NCBI GenBank assembly: GCA_028710895.1
Contig: JAQTTH010000025.1
Location: 1 to 60,017 of the forward strand
From: Paludibacter sp.
Lineage (GTDB): Bacteria > Bacteroidota > Bacteroidia > Bacteroidales > Paludibacteraceae
Direction: 5' to 3'
Length of the DNA stretch: 60,017 bases
Positions 51,777-60,017 of this stretch are shown here, piece after piece. The stretch's first letter is position 1. Every line of letters begins with the position of its first letter. The notes beneath the pieces are model-generated. The model was not told the origin of the DNA. It saw nothing but the letters and a program-made list of their open reading frames with translations, and made no database searches. The position numbers and the translations under genes were made by a program.

Positions 51777-53003
51777 ATGAAAACAACATTCAACGTACTC
51801 TTCTTTCTGAAAAGAGACAAACAGAAAAAAAACGGAAACGTGCCTCTAATGTGCCGCATTACTGTTGACGGAAACGAAACTCGCTTTAGTATGAAAACCG
51901 ACATTGACTCTGGTCACTGGGATGTAAAATCGGGGAAAATGACTGGAAGAAGTGTAAAAGCACTTGAAATCAATGCACTTATCGACAACACGAAATCAGT
52001 TTTAAACAGAATTTACCATCAAGAGCTGGAAAGAATGCAATCAGTGACCGCAGAGAAAATCAAGAATATTTTTCTGGGGATCAATACAAAAGACCATACC
52101 TTGCTTGAATTATTCAAGAAACATAATGCAGATGTAAAAAGCCTTATTGGAATAAGTAAATCAAAAGCTACCTATCAAAAATATGAGGTAACACTTAAAC
52201 ATACGACCAGCTTTCTCCGGAAAAAATATAATTTATCCGACATTCATTTTGCGGAAATAAACCACATGTTTATCTCTGACTTTGAAACCTTTTTAATGGT
52301 AGACTGTCAATGTCAATCTAATACAACTGCCAAATTTATGCAGTTCTTCAAAAGAATTATTCTGATTGCACGCAATAATGGTTGGATGCTTCACGACCCT
52401 TTTGTAAATTATAAGATTAGAATAAATAAAGTTGACCGTGGATATCTGACTAAAGAAGAACTGGAGTGTATCGTAAAAAAGAAAATTGATATTCCAAGGC
52501 TTGAACATGTGCGTGATATTTTTGTCTTTTCCTGCTTTTGTGGACTGGCTTATATCGACGTGTATAACCTGAAAGAAAGCAACATCCGCACTTCTTTCGA
52601 TGGAAACCTCTGGATTATGACCAAACGTCAGAAAACGGATGTAAACTCAAACATTCCTCTGCTTGAAGTTCCCAAAATGATACTCGCAAAATACAAAGGA
52701 AAACTTCCTGAAGGGAAAATCCTGCCTATTTCAAGTAATCAAAAAATGAATGCCTACCTGAAAGAAATTGGAGACTTATGCGGTATCAAAAAAAGTTTGA
52801 CTTTCCATTTGGCAAGACATACCTTCGCGACCACAATCACACTGTCGCAGGGCGTACCTATTGAGACTGTATCGAAAATGCTGGGACATACAAATATCAA
52901 AACCACTCAGATTTATGCACGGATAACGGATAATAAAATCGGTCATGATATGGGCATTCTTTCAGGAAAACTCAAGGAAATGGAAAGCTCCTTTCAATTA
53001 TAA
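51777..53003 (+). CDS. IntDOT-type tyrosine recombinase
   Basis: 408 aa. The N-terminal arm-binding domain has RDKQKKNGNVPLMCRITVDGNETRFSMK, the SAM-like core-binding domain lies near 105-205, and the catalytic domain carries K283/K286, HLARH (H344, R347), GH (H371) and the nucleophile Y380 in TTQIYARI. The box I Arg is not seen (FCGLAYIDV), as in several Bacteroidota recombinases of the IntDOT type. It lies between two mirror-image gene modules and is followed 18 bases later by the ORF6N gene. It may integrate, or invert the modules. Confidence 0.9.
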   Translation: MKTTFNVLFFLKRDKQKKNGNVPLMCRITVDGNETRFSMKTDIDSGHWDVKSGKMTGRSVKALEINALIDNTKSVLNRIYHQELERMQSVTAEKIKNIFLGINTKDHTLLELFKKHNADVKSLIGISKSKATYQKYEVTLKHTTSFLRKKYNLSDIHFAEINHMFISDFETFLMVDCQCQSNTTAKFMQFFKRIILIARNNGWMLHDPFVNYKIRINKVDRGYLTKEELECIVKKKIDIPRLEHVRDIFVFSCFCGLAYIDVYNLKESNIRTSFDGNLWIMTKRQKTDVNSNIPLLEVPKMILAKYKGKLPEGKILPISSNQKMNAYLKEIGDLCGIKKSLTFHLARHTFATTITLSQGVPIETVSKMLGHTNIKTTQIYARITDNKIGHDMGILSGKLKEMESSFQL

Positions 53004-53020
53004 ATCAACAATCATTTTTT

Positions 53021-53533
53021 ATGGAACTACAACTTATCCAAAACAAAATTTTTGATATCAGAGGACTACGAGTGATGCTGGATTTTGACCTAGCTGAAAT
53101 GTATGAAGTGAAAACAAAAGTACTGAAGCAAGCTGTAAAGCGAAATATCAATCGCTTCCCTCCGGACTTTATGTTTGAACTTACTAAAGTAGAATTGGAA
53201 GAGGTGGTCACAATTTGTGACCACCTACCCGAAAGCATTAAATACAGCTATATAAACCCCACTGCATTCACAGAACAAGGTGTTGCCATGCTTTCGAGCG
53301 TGCTACGAAGTGAAAAAGCTATTGAAGTAAACGTACAAATTATGCGGGCATTTGTTATACTGCGCCAATATGCATTAGGTTATGTGGAACTAAACCGTAA
53401 GTTGGAGGAGTTTATGATAGACACTAATATGCAGTTTAATGATATTTATCAGGCATTGACGGAACTGGCAAGCCAAAAGGAATTGGATAATAAACCGAGG
53501 AATCCAATCGGATATATTCAAAAGGAGGAATAG
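53021..53533 (+). CDS. ORF6N-domain protein
   Basis: 170 aa. The ORF6N domain (KIFDIRGLRVMLDFDLAEMYEVKTKVLKQAVKRNINRFPPDFMF) with ICDHLPESIKYSYINPTAFTEQGVAMLSSVLRS is complete. This is a DNA-binding-type domain of phage and mobile elements (KilA-N superfamily). The C-terminus is a short coiled-coil. It is co-transcribed with the recombinase. Confidence 0.88.
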   Translation: MELQLIQNKIFDIRGLRVMLDFDLAEMYEVKTKVLKQAVKRNINRFPPDFMFELTKVELEEVVTICDHLPESIKYSYINPTAFTEQGVAMLSSVLRSEKAIEVNVQIMRAFVILRQYALGYVELNRKLEEFMIDTNMQFNDIYQALTELASQKELDNKPRNPIGYIQKEE

Positions 53534-53651
53534 AGATGAGTTTCGAGGTATTTTGAATGAAAGCTGTATTGTTGCAACCAATATGGCTTTTTTTCATACA
53601 CTATGTAGGGCGTTGATAGGGTTTTGCCATACCTCATCCATACATGAGGAA

Positions 53652-53849
53652 CTAACCCGCAATAAACGGGGCAACCTGGTCAATTTCTAATCCTGTGTAT
53701 CGGCAGAATTCGTCTACTGTTACGAACTGGTGTTCTTCCTTTTTGTTGCGTTCTTTTATCTTAGCAAGCAACAACCTACCGTAACGTTCACTCTTTCCTG
53801 TTATACGTTGGATATCCTTTGGATAGATACAAATACGTTTTACTTCCAT
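53652..53849 (-). CDS. small DNA-binding-like protein, right module
   Basis: 65 aa from the Met at 53849; the frame is open seven codons more. ICIYPKDIQRITGKSERYGRLLLAKIK and HQFVTVDEFCRYTGLEIDQV are almost the same as the protein at 51056. Divergent from the 250-aa gene, as in the left module. Function inferred only as a regulator. Confidence 0.6.
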   Translation of the reverse strand: MEVKRICIYPKDIQRITGKSERYGRLLLAKIKERNKKEEHQFVTVDEFCRYTGLEIDQVAPFIAG

Positions 53850-53935
53850 TTCTCTTACTATTTTATGCAAAAATACAAATTTAATTTATACTCAAATATG
53901 TCTGTTTAGGAAAAAACGGAAAGGATAGTCAAAGG

Positions 53936-53980
53936 CGGAAGTGCCTGAGTTATAAAATGGTATTTACAACTATACTTTTG
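53936..53980 (+). promoter_or_regulatory. conserved promoter box, right module
   Basis: A 25-base box (53936-53960), beginning CGGAAGTGCCTG and ending TATAAAATGG, matches that upstream of the left module. TACTTTTG (53973-53980) is the -7 box. Confidence 0.6.
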
Positions 53981-54006
53981 TCCAATAATTTTAAAACATA
54001 GTAATT

Positions 54007-54759
54007 ATGGCACAACAAAAAAGTATTCTAAAACTGAAAGGTACCATCGGCGGTGTAACATTTTACAAGTCGAAAAATGACGGGTACCTAGCTCGGGAAA
54101 AGGGTGGCGTTGACGCTTCCCGAATTGCAAATGATCCGGGATTTGCCCGAACCCGTGAAAATGGTGCAGAGTTTGGTAATGCAGCTTCTGCAGGTAAACT
54201 ATTGCGTGATGCAGTGCGTGCGTTGGGTAAAGATGCGTCCGATGGACGTGTAACTGCCCGGATAACGCAAATCATGTCGCAGATTAAAAACATGGACGAA
54301 GCAAATGCTCGTGGTGAACGAAGTGCAGCTGAAGGCATGGCCAAAGACGAGGCCAAAGCTTTGTTGATTGGTTTTAACTTCAATGTAAATGCAGCGCTTG
54401 GTACAGTTTTGTACAAAGCGTTTGAAGTGGACAGTGTAACCGGTGAAATTAAAATTGCGGCACTAACCCCTCAAAAAGATATTAGTTTGCCTAGCGGGGC
54501 ATCTCATATTATTTTGAAAAGTGGTTTTGCAAGCATCAACTTTTTGACCGGTGACTCAGAAATGATTGTTTCAGAACCGCTGCGTCTTGCGGTCGGTGCT
54601 GAAACTCAGGCTGTCTCGTTGAAGCCGGCAACAGTACCAACAATTGAGGGAACTCATTTCATGCTGTTATCGATTGACTTTGTTCAGTCGGTGAACAATG
54701 CTGATTATTCTCTGAATAACAATGCGTACAACGTGTTGGCTATTGTTAGTGTAGAGTAA
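54007..54759 (+). CDS. 250-aa-type Bacteroidota protein, right module (first gene)
   Basis: 250 aa. Counterpart of 50149-50898: KSILKLKGTIGGVTFYKSKN, LAREKGGVDASRIANDPGFARTREN, RSAAEGMAKDEAKALLIGFNFN and the end SLNNNAYNVLAIVSV are shared. The first 140 residues are nearly the same in both; the C-terminal half differs more, suggesting different specificities. Unknown function. First of three genes with the promoter box upstream. Confidence 0.7.
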   Translation: MAQQKSILKLKGTIGGVTFYKSKNDGYLAREKGGVDASRIANDPGFARTRENGAEFGNAASAGKLLRDAVRALGKDASDGRVTARITQIMSQIKNMDEANARGERSAAEGMAKDEAKALLIGFNFNVNAALGTVLYKAFEVDSVTGEIKIAALTPQKDISLPSGASHIILKSGFASINFLTGDSEMIVSEPLRLAVGAETQAVSLKPATVPTIEGTHFMLLSIDFVQSVNNADYSLNNNAYNVLAIVSVE

Positions 54760-54921
54760 GACACCTCACCCCTAACCCCTCTCGACCTCATCCGCCCTAT
54801 GGGCACCTTCTCCAATTGGAGAAGAAAAAAGGAAAATTGAGTTCAGAGAGGGGAACTAGAAAAAGTAACTTTTAGATTCTCTAATTTTTTCATGTTATAC
54901 TAAAATTTTAATTCAAAATTT

Positions 54922-55200
54922 ATGGCAACAGAGCAAAATAATACAACGATTAACCCGAATAACATGAGTGTTGTTGAACGGGTAAAAGCTCCAACTCCGA
55001 AGTTCTTCAAAACATTGCGTACAATTGGTTTGGCATTGGCAGCCTTAGGCGGAGCAATTTTGGCTTCACCAATTGCACTTCCAGCAGGACTGGTAGCTGT
55101 AGCCGGATATGTAGCTTTAGCAGGTGGTGTGGTTACGGCTGTTAGTCAAACGGCAGTTGATACAACCAATTCAAAAACAACAGAAAATGAAACTCCTTGA
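54922..55200 (+). CDS. small Gly/Ala-rich protein, right module (second gene)
   Basis: 92 aa. SVVERVKAPTPKFFKTLRTIGLALAALGGAILAS, then PAGLVAVAGYVALAGGVVTAVSQTAVDT. Same design as 49866-50129. It overlaps the next gene by 14 bases. The 160-base gap before it contains a C-rich intergenic repeat (54767-54825), absent in the left module, where the gap is 19 bases. Hydrophobic middle suggests membrane association. Confidence 0.65.
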   Translation: MATEQNNTTINPNNMSVVERVKAPTPKFFKTLRTIGLALAALGGAILASPIALPAGLVAVAGYVALAGGVVTAVSQTAVDTTNSKTTENETP

Positions 55201-55378
55201 AACAAACAGCGACGGCCAAGTGTATGCCGGTACTTGCGGCGGTATGTTGCTATCAGTGTTTAGCAACGTGTTTATAGAAGACCTGGTCAGGACTATTATT
55301 CTTGCCGTCGTGGGCGCTGTTGTGAGTTTTATTGTTTCAATGGTTTTGAAAAATTATTTCAGGCGGAGAAACCGCTAA
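55187..55378 (+). CDS. small membrane protein, right module (third gene)
   Basis: 63 aa from the ATG at 55187, chosen because it aligns with MKLREPNHDGQVYAG of the left copy; the frame is open 21 codons more. One hydrophobic segment, VRTIILAVVGAVVSFIVSMVL, then a basic tail NYFRRRNR. Unknown function. Followed by a terminator mirroring that of the left module. Confidence 0.65.
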   Translation: MKLLETNSDGQVYAGTCGGMLLSVFSNVFIEDLVRTIILAVVGAVVSFIVSMVLKNYFRRRNR

Positions 55379-55421
55379 AAAACTACTATTTTTCCAGTGC
55401 GATAACCTTTTGTAGTAGTGA

Positions 55422-55449
55422 AGCCTCCCAAAACCGGGAGGCTTTTTTT
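55422..55449 (+). terminator. terminator of right module
   Basis: AGCCTCCC, AAAACC loop, GGGAGGCT, then T's to 55449. The same stem as the left module's terminator. Confidence 0.87.
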
Positions 55450-55574
55450 GTTCTAGTTTGATTATTTGCACCCATCACTCGGAAAACGGGAAATAACTTT
55501 TGGGCCGTCCCATCGAGCCCGAAAAAAGTTATTCTCGTTTTACCGCCAAAGCTAACTAAAGCGAGAATGAACCC

Positions 55575-55994
55575 TTATGAAATGTACTTATAAAACAGCA
55601 TACGCTTTGCATTGGCGATTAAAAGCAGGTTTTGTTTGTATTGCTTTTCCATAGCTTCTAGGCTGCGGAGAGCTTCCACAACTTTTTCAAACTGAGCCGG
55701 ATTTTCATCCACCTTATTTAAACCATCCAACAGACAAAACTTTACATCCCGCAACACTACAAAGGGAATGACTGAACCCCGCAACAACGGATAAAAGGCT
55801 TTAGACTGCCATAAGCTATAAGCCAACCAATAAAGCTGCTCCTTTTCAGAATCAGTTTTGCATTGAATTACGAAGCAATTCGGACAGGGAGCTAATAAAG
55901 GCTTTCCGCTGTTATTTCCTTTGTTTAGAATGAAGAAATGAGGCATTGAATAGACAACGCCCGAACGGTGTGATTTGATACTAAAAATGCTCAT
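55575..55994 (-). CDS. small hypothetical protein
   Basis: 139 aa. No motif. The N-terminus SIFSIKSHRSGVVYSMPHFFILNKGNNSGKPL, a central CPNCFVIQCKTDSEKEQLYWLAYSLWQSKAF and a helical tail. It resembles the small DUF6943-type proteins carried by Bacteroidota mobile elements, but I am not certain. It lies after the right module and before the right long repeat. Confidence 0.55.
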   Translation of the reverse strand: MSIFSIKSHRSGVVYSMPHFFILNKGNNSGKPLLAPCPNCFVIQCKTDSEKEQLYWLAYSLWQSKAFYPLLRGSVIPFVVLRDVKFCLLDGLNKVDENPAQFEKVVEALRSLEAMEKQYKQNLLLIANAKRMLFYKYIS

Positions 55995-56387
55995 AAACCG
56001 GGGGATTAAATGGTAAAAACTAAAAGCTGCTGCTGCGCCCGTAAATAATTTTTACCCCCAGAAAAGAGAAAGAAAAAAACGAAGAAAAAAAAGAAAAATA
56101 TAGCCATCTTCTTAGGCGGACGGATTGGGCTGTCAAGGTTTTTGGGAAAAATACTACCTGAAGCTTGCGGAAGTGTGGAGATTTTTTCACAAAACACGAA
56201 GTGCCTGACCTTTACTGCCCAAAGTGTGGATTTGTGTTGGTCGCCTTATCTTTGCTGGATTTTTTATTTTTTTGTCGGTAAATATTATACTCAAAAAGTC
56301 CGTGTTGTATTTGTCTTTTGAATCCTTTTGAAAAAAGAGACCATTCCTTATCAAAACCAAAAGGATTCTTTTCATTGGGGCTTACTC
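55995..56387. other. non-coding stretch
   Basis: No gene recognised. It is A/T-rich with poly-A and poly-T runs, leading to the right inverted-repeat arm. Confidence 0.4.
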
Positions 56388-57492
56388 TCGCCGTAGAAAA
56401 TAAAACATACCGCTGGAAATGCGTGGGAAAAGAGCTTGGGTAGTGACTGACTGAATTAATGGAGCTTGCGAAATGGAAAGGAAGGAGACTACCGAAGCCG
56501 CGGGGTGCTGAGGTGTATGCATGAAATGAAAGCAAAATGAAATGTAAGGGTTCGGAGTGAGGAACGAACGTAGTTCCTGGAGTGTAATGGGCTTGAAAGA
56601 ATGCATATACCGCAAGCACATGGATAAACTAACTCGGAATGTTTTTATTTTACTACACAACTAATGGGTGGTGGGGTCTTATTGTGGCTCTTATATTTGC
56701 GGAACGCACAACAAACTCACCGATAAGGTGTAATTACTTTCCGCTCTGCCTTCAGGCGATTTAATGGGGCTAACTCGATGCAGAAATGAAAAATATACCA
56801 TTAGAAATGCGTGGGAAAAGGGCTTGGGGAAAACGGAATGAATGAAGCTTGCGAAATGGAAATGAGTATTTCCCGAAGCCGCGGGGTGCTGAAGTGTATG
56901 ATTGGAATGAAAGTGTAATGAAGTATCAGGGGTCAGCGTTAGGAACGAACGCAGCTCCTGGAACGGAATGGAGCTAAAATGGAAATCATATACTGCAAGC
57001 ACATGGATAATTAAACGCGTTATGTTTTTTATTTTCTGCACAACTGATGGGTGGTGGGGAACTCTTGAGGCTCTTCGGGCAGCGTAGCGGGCAAAAGGGA
57101 TATTTGTGCGGCTATTATACATAATTAGGTTATGGGCTTCCCTATTGATTTGCCGTCAGGCAAGGGAATGACCATTAACTACATGTTATGTATAATAGCT
57201 TTGAGTTGTTTTTTTTCTGGCACAAGCGTGCATGGTGGTGGCGGTTGGAATGCACAGCGTCTTTTTGCTCTTGCGGGTTGATTGAAACAGTGGTTTTGAA
57301 AAAACAACACTGTGAAAGAAGGGTTGATTGCAAAAAGTGTGACAGAAAAAAACAACAGCAGGGTGGATTGCGCGGAGGCAGGCAAAAAGACTGTGCAAGC
57401 CCAGAGGTACGAAGGGTGAGGATTTTTGCCTGCCGGTTATTGCTCGGGCGGAGCTGCCCATAATAAACGTCCAGGCAAAGCCTGACCGCTAT
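56388..57492 (-). repeat. right arm of long divergent inverted repeat
   Basis: Reverse-orientation counterpart of 45867-47180: unit B' (56388-56690), unit A' (56705-57060), foldable element (57111-57199) and the 73-bp repeat copy 3 (57420-57492). The arm lacks the roughly 260 bases between units A and B present on the left. Frames inside are chance frames. Confidence 0.65.
57111..57199 (-). repeat. foldable 89-bp element, right copy
   Basis: Arms 57111-57124 and 57186-57199 match those of 46159-46245 exactly. Centre TTGCC-TGAC-GGCAA preserves base pairing by changes on both sides. Confidence 0.7.
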
Positions 57493-57500
57493 CTCTTAAA

Positions 57501-59027
57501 TTAAAAATATTTGTCTTTTAAATGCTTTGCAACATGCTCAATTTCAGGAAATAGAGTAGATTCATTTATTCCTAGAATATCAAGTTGTTTGAGAATTTTA
57601 GCTTTTTCAGACTTATTTATAATAAAAGATTTATACTGAAATTCAAATTTTGCACACTTTGATTTATCATCATCAATACCAAAAATAAAAAAAGCTCCTT
57701 CTTGTCGAATTATTCTTGGATTATCTAATTTAGGTCTAACACAAAATACCATTTCCAAGTGTTTTGAGTCAATTACGGGTGAAAAATGAGGCTTTTCCGA
57801 ACGAATTTCATGAAGTAAATATTGTATTTCCTCTTTATTATTAAATGTTGAATTTCTTAGACTTTTAATTTCTTTTATTGTAAATTTATGAGGTCTTCTC
57901 GAAATATTAGCGACCACACTAATTGTATCTCCATCATAATATTTGATATCATCGTCTTTAATCTCGAATCTAAATAAACGGCCATCTTCACTTTGTTGCT
58001 TTTCATCACTACATGCAAAAAATAGAGCAACCAGTGGATTTGATGTAATATCTAATAATCGAGTTGGTAAAGAATAATGTTGCATCTTAACGAGCTTCTC
58101 AAATGTCGTATTACATTCTTTAAAATCATTTGGGCTTCGAGCAATCATTTCTTTAAAGAGCTTATCTTCATTTTTAATCAAATCATGATTTCTATAAATG
58201 GATGGTTCCAGTTTAAAAGAACCATTTGAATGACCTCTATAAAATACAGACACATTCTCTTCAAAATCATTATCTTGTTTATCCAAAATATCAATAAGCG
58301 TTCTTACACTACCTATTTTAGAAGTCATTTCTTCGTTGAAGGAGTGAATTTTATCACTTTTAGAATTCCACGCATCTAAAGAAATCTGATAGGGCATTTG
58401 GTTACAAGTAATTATAACCCGATTGCATATAGCTAAATATTCTCCTATAGTATTGTAATCAAATGGCTTGATTTTTAAATTTTGGAGATAACTAATTGAT
58501 CTTGAATCTAAAGATAAGTATTTTTCTGGGTTGACATAAAATAAAGAGATACTTAATTTTCCCTTGCCGACACCTTTAATTTTGAGAACTGTTTGAAAGA
58601 GTAGGTTGTCAATATTTTGTTTGACTGCCTGTTCAAATAATTTCCACAAATTGTCAATTTCATTGTTTGTCCTCAAATATTTAAAAGGGAAAAGTCTAAC
58701 TTTTAATGGATTTGAAGTAGGCAAGCCTGAAACATCAGTTGGAGAAATACATTTTAGATCAAGTTTCTTATGAAGCGTTTGAAGTAACTCAACTCTCTTT
58801 GAATCAAGTTTATATTTATTAAGATAGCAAAAGAAAGAAAATGGATCGATTTCATCCAGTTCGAACTCTTCAATTGATTTGGTCGAACCTTCTCTAAAAT
58901 CTCTAAATCCATCTATACCAATGGACTTTAAAGTGCTTATCAGAAACTTTTGATTATTCTTATGTGATAATAACCATGTTGTTATTTCTCTATAAGTTTC
59001 TATCCAGGTAAATTGATTGCTTGCCAT
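57501..59027 (-). CDS. FRG-domain protein
   Basis: 508 aa. The FRG domain begins VFYRGHSNGSFKLEPSIYRN at 261-280 and continues with LVKMQHYSLPTRLLDITSNPLVALFFA at 311-337, the defining motifs. The N-terminal 250 residues are unrecognised, with a helix-hairpin-like KGVGKGKLSISLFYVNPEKYLSLDSR near 151-175. FRG proteins occur at many defence loci and type I restriction loci. It starts 18 bases after hsdM on the same strand, so it is an extra gene of that operon. Function unproved. Confidence 0.8.
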   Translation of the reverse strand: MASNQFTWIETYREITTWLLSHKNNQKFLISTLKSIGIDGFRDFREGSTKSIEEFELDEIDPFSFFCYLNKYKLDSKRVELLQTLHKKLDLKCISPTDVSGLPTSNPLKVRLFPFKYLRTNNEIDNLWKLFEQAVKQNIDNLLFQTVLKIKGVGKGKLSISLFYVNPEKYLSLDSRSISYLQNLKIKPFDYNTIGEYLAICNRVIITCNQMPYQISLDAWNSKSDKIHSFNEEMTSKIGSVRTLIDILDKQDNDFEENVSVFYRGHSNGSFKLEPSIYRNHDLIKNEDKLFKEMIARSPNDFKECNTTFEKLVKMQHYSLPTRLLDITSNPLVALFFACSDEKQQSEDGRLFRFEIKDDDIKYYDGDTISVVANISRRPHKFTIKEIKSLRNSTFNNKEEIQYLLHEIRSEKPHFSPVIDSKHLEMVFCVRPKLDNPRIIRQEGAFFIFGIDDDKSKCAKFEFQYKSFIINKSEKAKILKQLDILGINESTLFPEIEHVAKHLKDKYF

Positions 59028-59045
59028 ATTATAAGAATATGATTT

Positions 59046-60017
59046 TTATTCAATATTTTCTTTAATTGCTTTGAAACTTACTAAAGCACTTTCAATATTT
59101 TCAATAATTGTATCTATAAGTGTTTCGGCATCAGGCAAATTTTCTAAATCAATTAAAGAATCGTCCTTTAACCAGAAAATATCTAAATTCGTTTTATCTC
59201 GCGTTAGAATTTCTTCAATCGTATATTTACGCCAGCGACCATTTTCAAGACTCCAATTTTCCTTCCTACTAGTTAAATCAGTGATGTTGTATAAAGTAAT
59301 GAATTCGGCTAAATGCCCAATCTTTAATTGTTTTGTTTTTAATGTATGATGAACATTGGTACGATAATCATAAATCCAAATTTCTTTTGTAGGGTTTCTT
59401 TTTGTCTTATTAAAGAATAAAACATTCGATTTTACACCCTGAGCATAAAAAATTCCTGTTGGAAGTCGAAGTATTGTATGCAGATTACACTCTTCTAATA
59501 ATTTTTTGCGGATTACTTCACCTGCACCACCTTCAAATAATACATTGTCTGGTAAAACAACAGCTGCACGTCCTCCATCTTTGAGCATAGATACAATATG
59601 CTGTAAAAATGCCAATTGTTTATTGCTTGTTGTAGCCCAAAAGTCTTTTCGAAGAAAGTAACCATCTTTTTTATCTTGCTTTTCGTCAATTGTAGGTATG
59701 TCACTACTACTTTTGCCGAATGGCGGATTTGCCAAAACAATATTTACTTTTTCAAAGTTATCTTTTAAACTATCAGTTATTTTGATTTCTGGAGTGCTTC
59801 TTAAATCGCCAATACCATGTAAAAAAAGATTCATTAAACAAAGGCGGGCAGTTTCCGGAACAATTTCCCAACCCCTGAAGGTGTGGAACTTCAAAAATTC
59901 TTGTTCAGCTTTGTTTAGACTATAATTACTTTTTATATGATTTAGCGCGCCAAGGAAAAATCCACCTGTACCACATGATGGATCTGCTACAGTTTCATTC
60001 GGCTTTGGATTTACACA
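59046..60017 (-). CDS. hsdM: type I restriction HsdM subunit, partial
   Basis: At least 323 aa; it runs off the window end. The first seen residues are VADPSCGTGGFFLGALNH (motif I, SAM binding), then LANPPFGKSS (motif IV, NPPF, adenine N6 methylation) and the family C-terminus LENLPDAETLIDTIIENIE. HsdM with HsdS forms the modification complex of type I restriction systems. No hsdS follows; it may lie outside the window or be missing. The FRG gene follows directly. Confidence 0.9.
   Translation of the reverse strand, partial: CVNPKPNETVADPSCGTGGFFLGALNHIKSNYSLNKAEQEFLKFHTFRGWEIVPETARLCLMNLFLHGIGDLRSTPEIKITDSLKDNFEKVNIVLANPPFGKSSSDIPTIDEKQDKKDGYFLRKDFWATTSNKQLAFLQHIVSMLKDGGRAAVVLPDNVLFEGGAGEVIRKKLLEECNLHTILRLPTGIFYAQGVKSNVLFFNKTKRNPTKEIWIYDYRTNVHHTLKTKQLKIGHLAEFITLYNITDLTSRKENWSLENGRWRKYTIEEILTRDKTNLDIFWLKDDSLIDLENLPDAETLIDTIIENIESALVSFKAIKENIE

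Noticed and set aside
56006-57463. Open frames of 60-143 codons in the right repeat arm
   Set aside because: Same reason: they follow repeat units, not protein families, and shift frame between the copies.

Overview
The window looks like an accessory region of a Bacteroidota (Bacteroidales-like) chromosome. The DNA is AT-rich. Several promoters have the Bacteroidota form TTTG or TTG, about 19 bases, then TAnnTTTG. RteC-family proteins, an IntDOT-like tyrosine recombinase, small excisionase-type HTH proteins and an intact gapA point the same way. I saw no rRNA, tRNA or CRISPR array.

Layout. 0.1-1.9 kb: a three-gene unit of a sigma-factor-like protein, a small unknown and an ImmA/IrrE metallopeptidase. 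2.0-6.0 kb: minus-strand exonuclease, AbiEi/AbiEii type IV toxin-antitoxin pair, and two HTH-type genes. 6.2-9.95 kb: two back-to-back units that look like integron gene cassettes. Each ends just after the last stop codon in an attC-like element; they carry a putAbiC-like membrane protein with an overlapping partner and a possible PD-(D/E)XK protein. 10.3-10.5 kb: a candidate structured RNA with its own promoter and terminator, in front of a truncated rteC. 11.2-25.9 kb: AraC regulators alternating with SDR, aldo/keto and alcohol dehydrogenases, an EamA exporter and a phosphoesterase; a DUF4238 gene sits between an intact araC and a duplicate of its 3' end. 25.9-29.6 kb: remnant of a conjugative element (full-length rteC, GH108 muramidase, Xis-like HTH, replisome-like protein, AAA ATPase). 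29.9-31.0 kb: orphan AbiEi-like antitoxin and a small unknown.

31.1-43.4 kb is the main defence locus: a 938-aa protein of no known family, a 2019-aa DEAD/DEAH helicase with a DUF1998-like C-terminus, a RecB/Cas4-like nuclease, a 5-cytosine methyltransferase and a Mrr-like nuclease in one overlapping operon, with a converging vsr. It most resembles type II Druantia (DruF-DruE-DruG-DruM), with extra restriction and mismatch-repair components. 43.9-45.5 kb: a hipB-hipS-hipT tripartite toxin-antitoxin operon.

45.9-57.5 kb is framed by divergent long inverted repeats (each over 1 kb) that hold non-coding repeat units and an 87-89 bp foldable element. Inside are gapA, a GlxA-type regulator, and a second, nested inverted structure: two mirror-image copies of a four-gene module (a 65-aa regulator-like protein divergent from a 250/90/65-aa gene set plus terminator) around a tyrosine recombinase and an ORF6N protein. 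57.5-60.0 kb: a FRG-domain protein downstream of a type I restriction HsdM gene cut by the window end.

Overall this reads as a defence and mobile-element hot spot. The best candidates for undescribed biology are the integron-like defence cassettes, the Druantia-like operon with M-R-Vsr, the mirrored modules around the recombinase, and the structured RNA before rteC.
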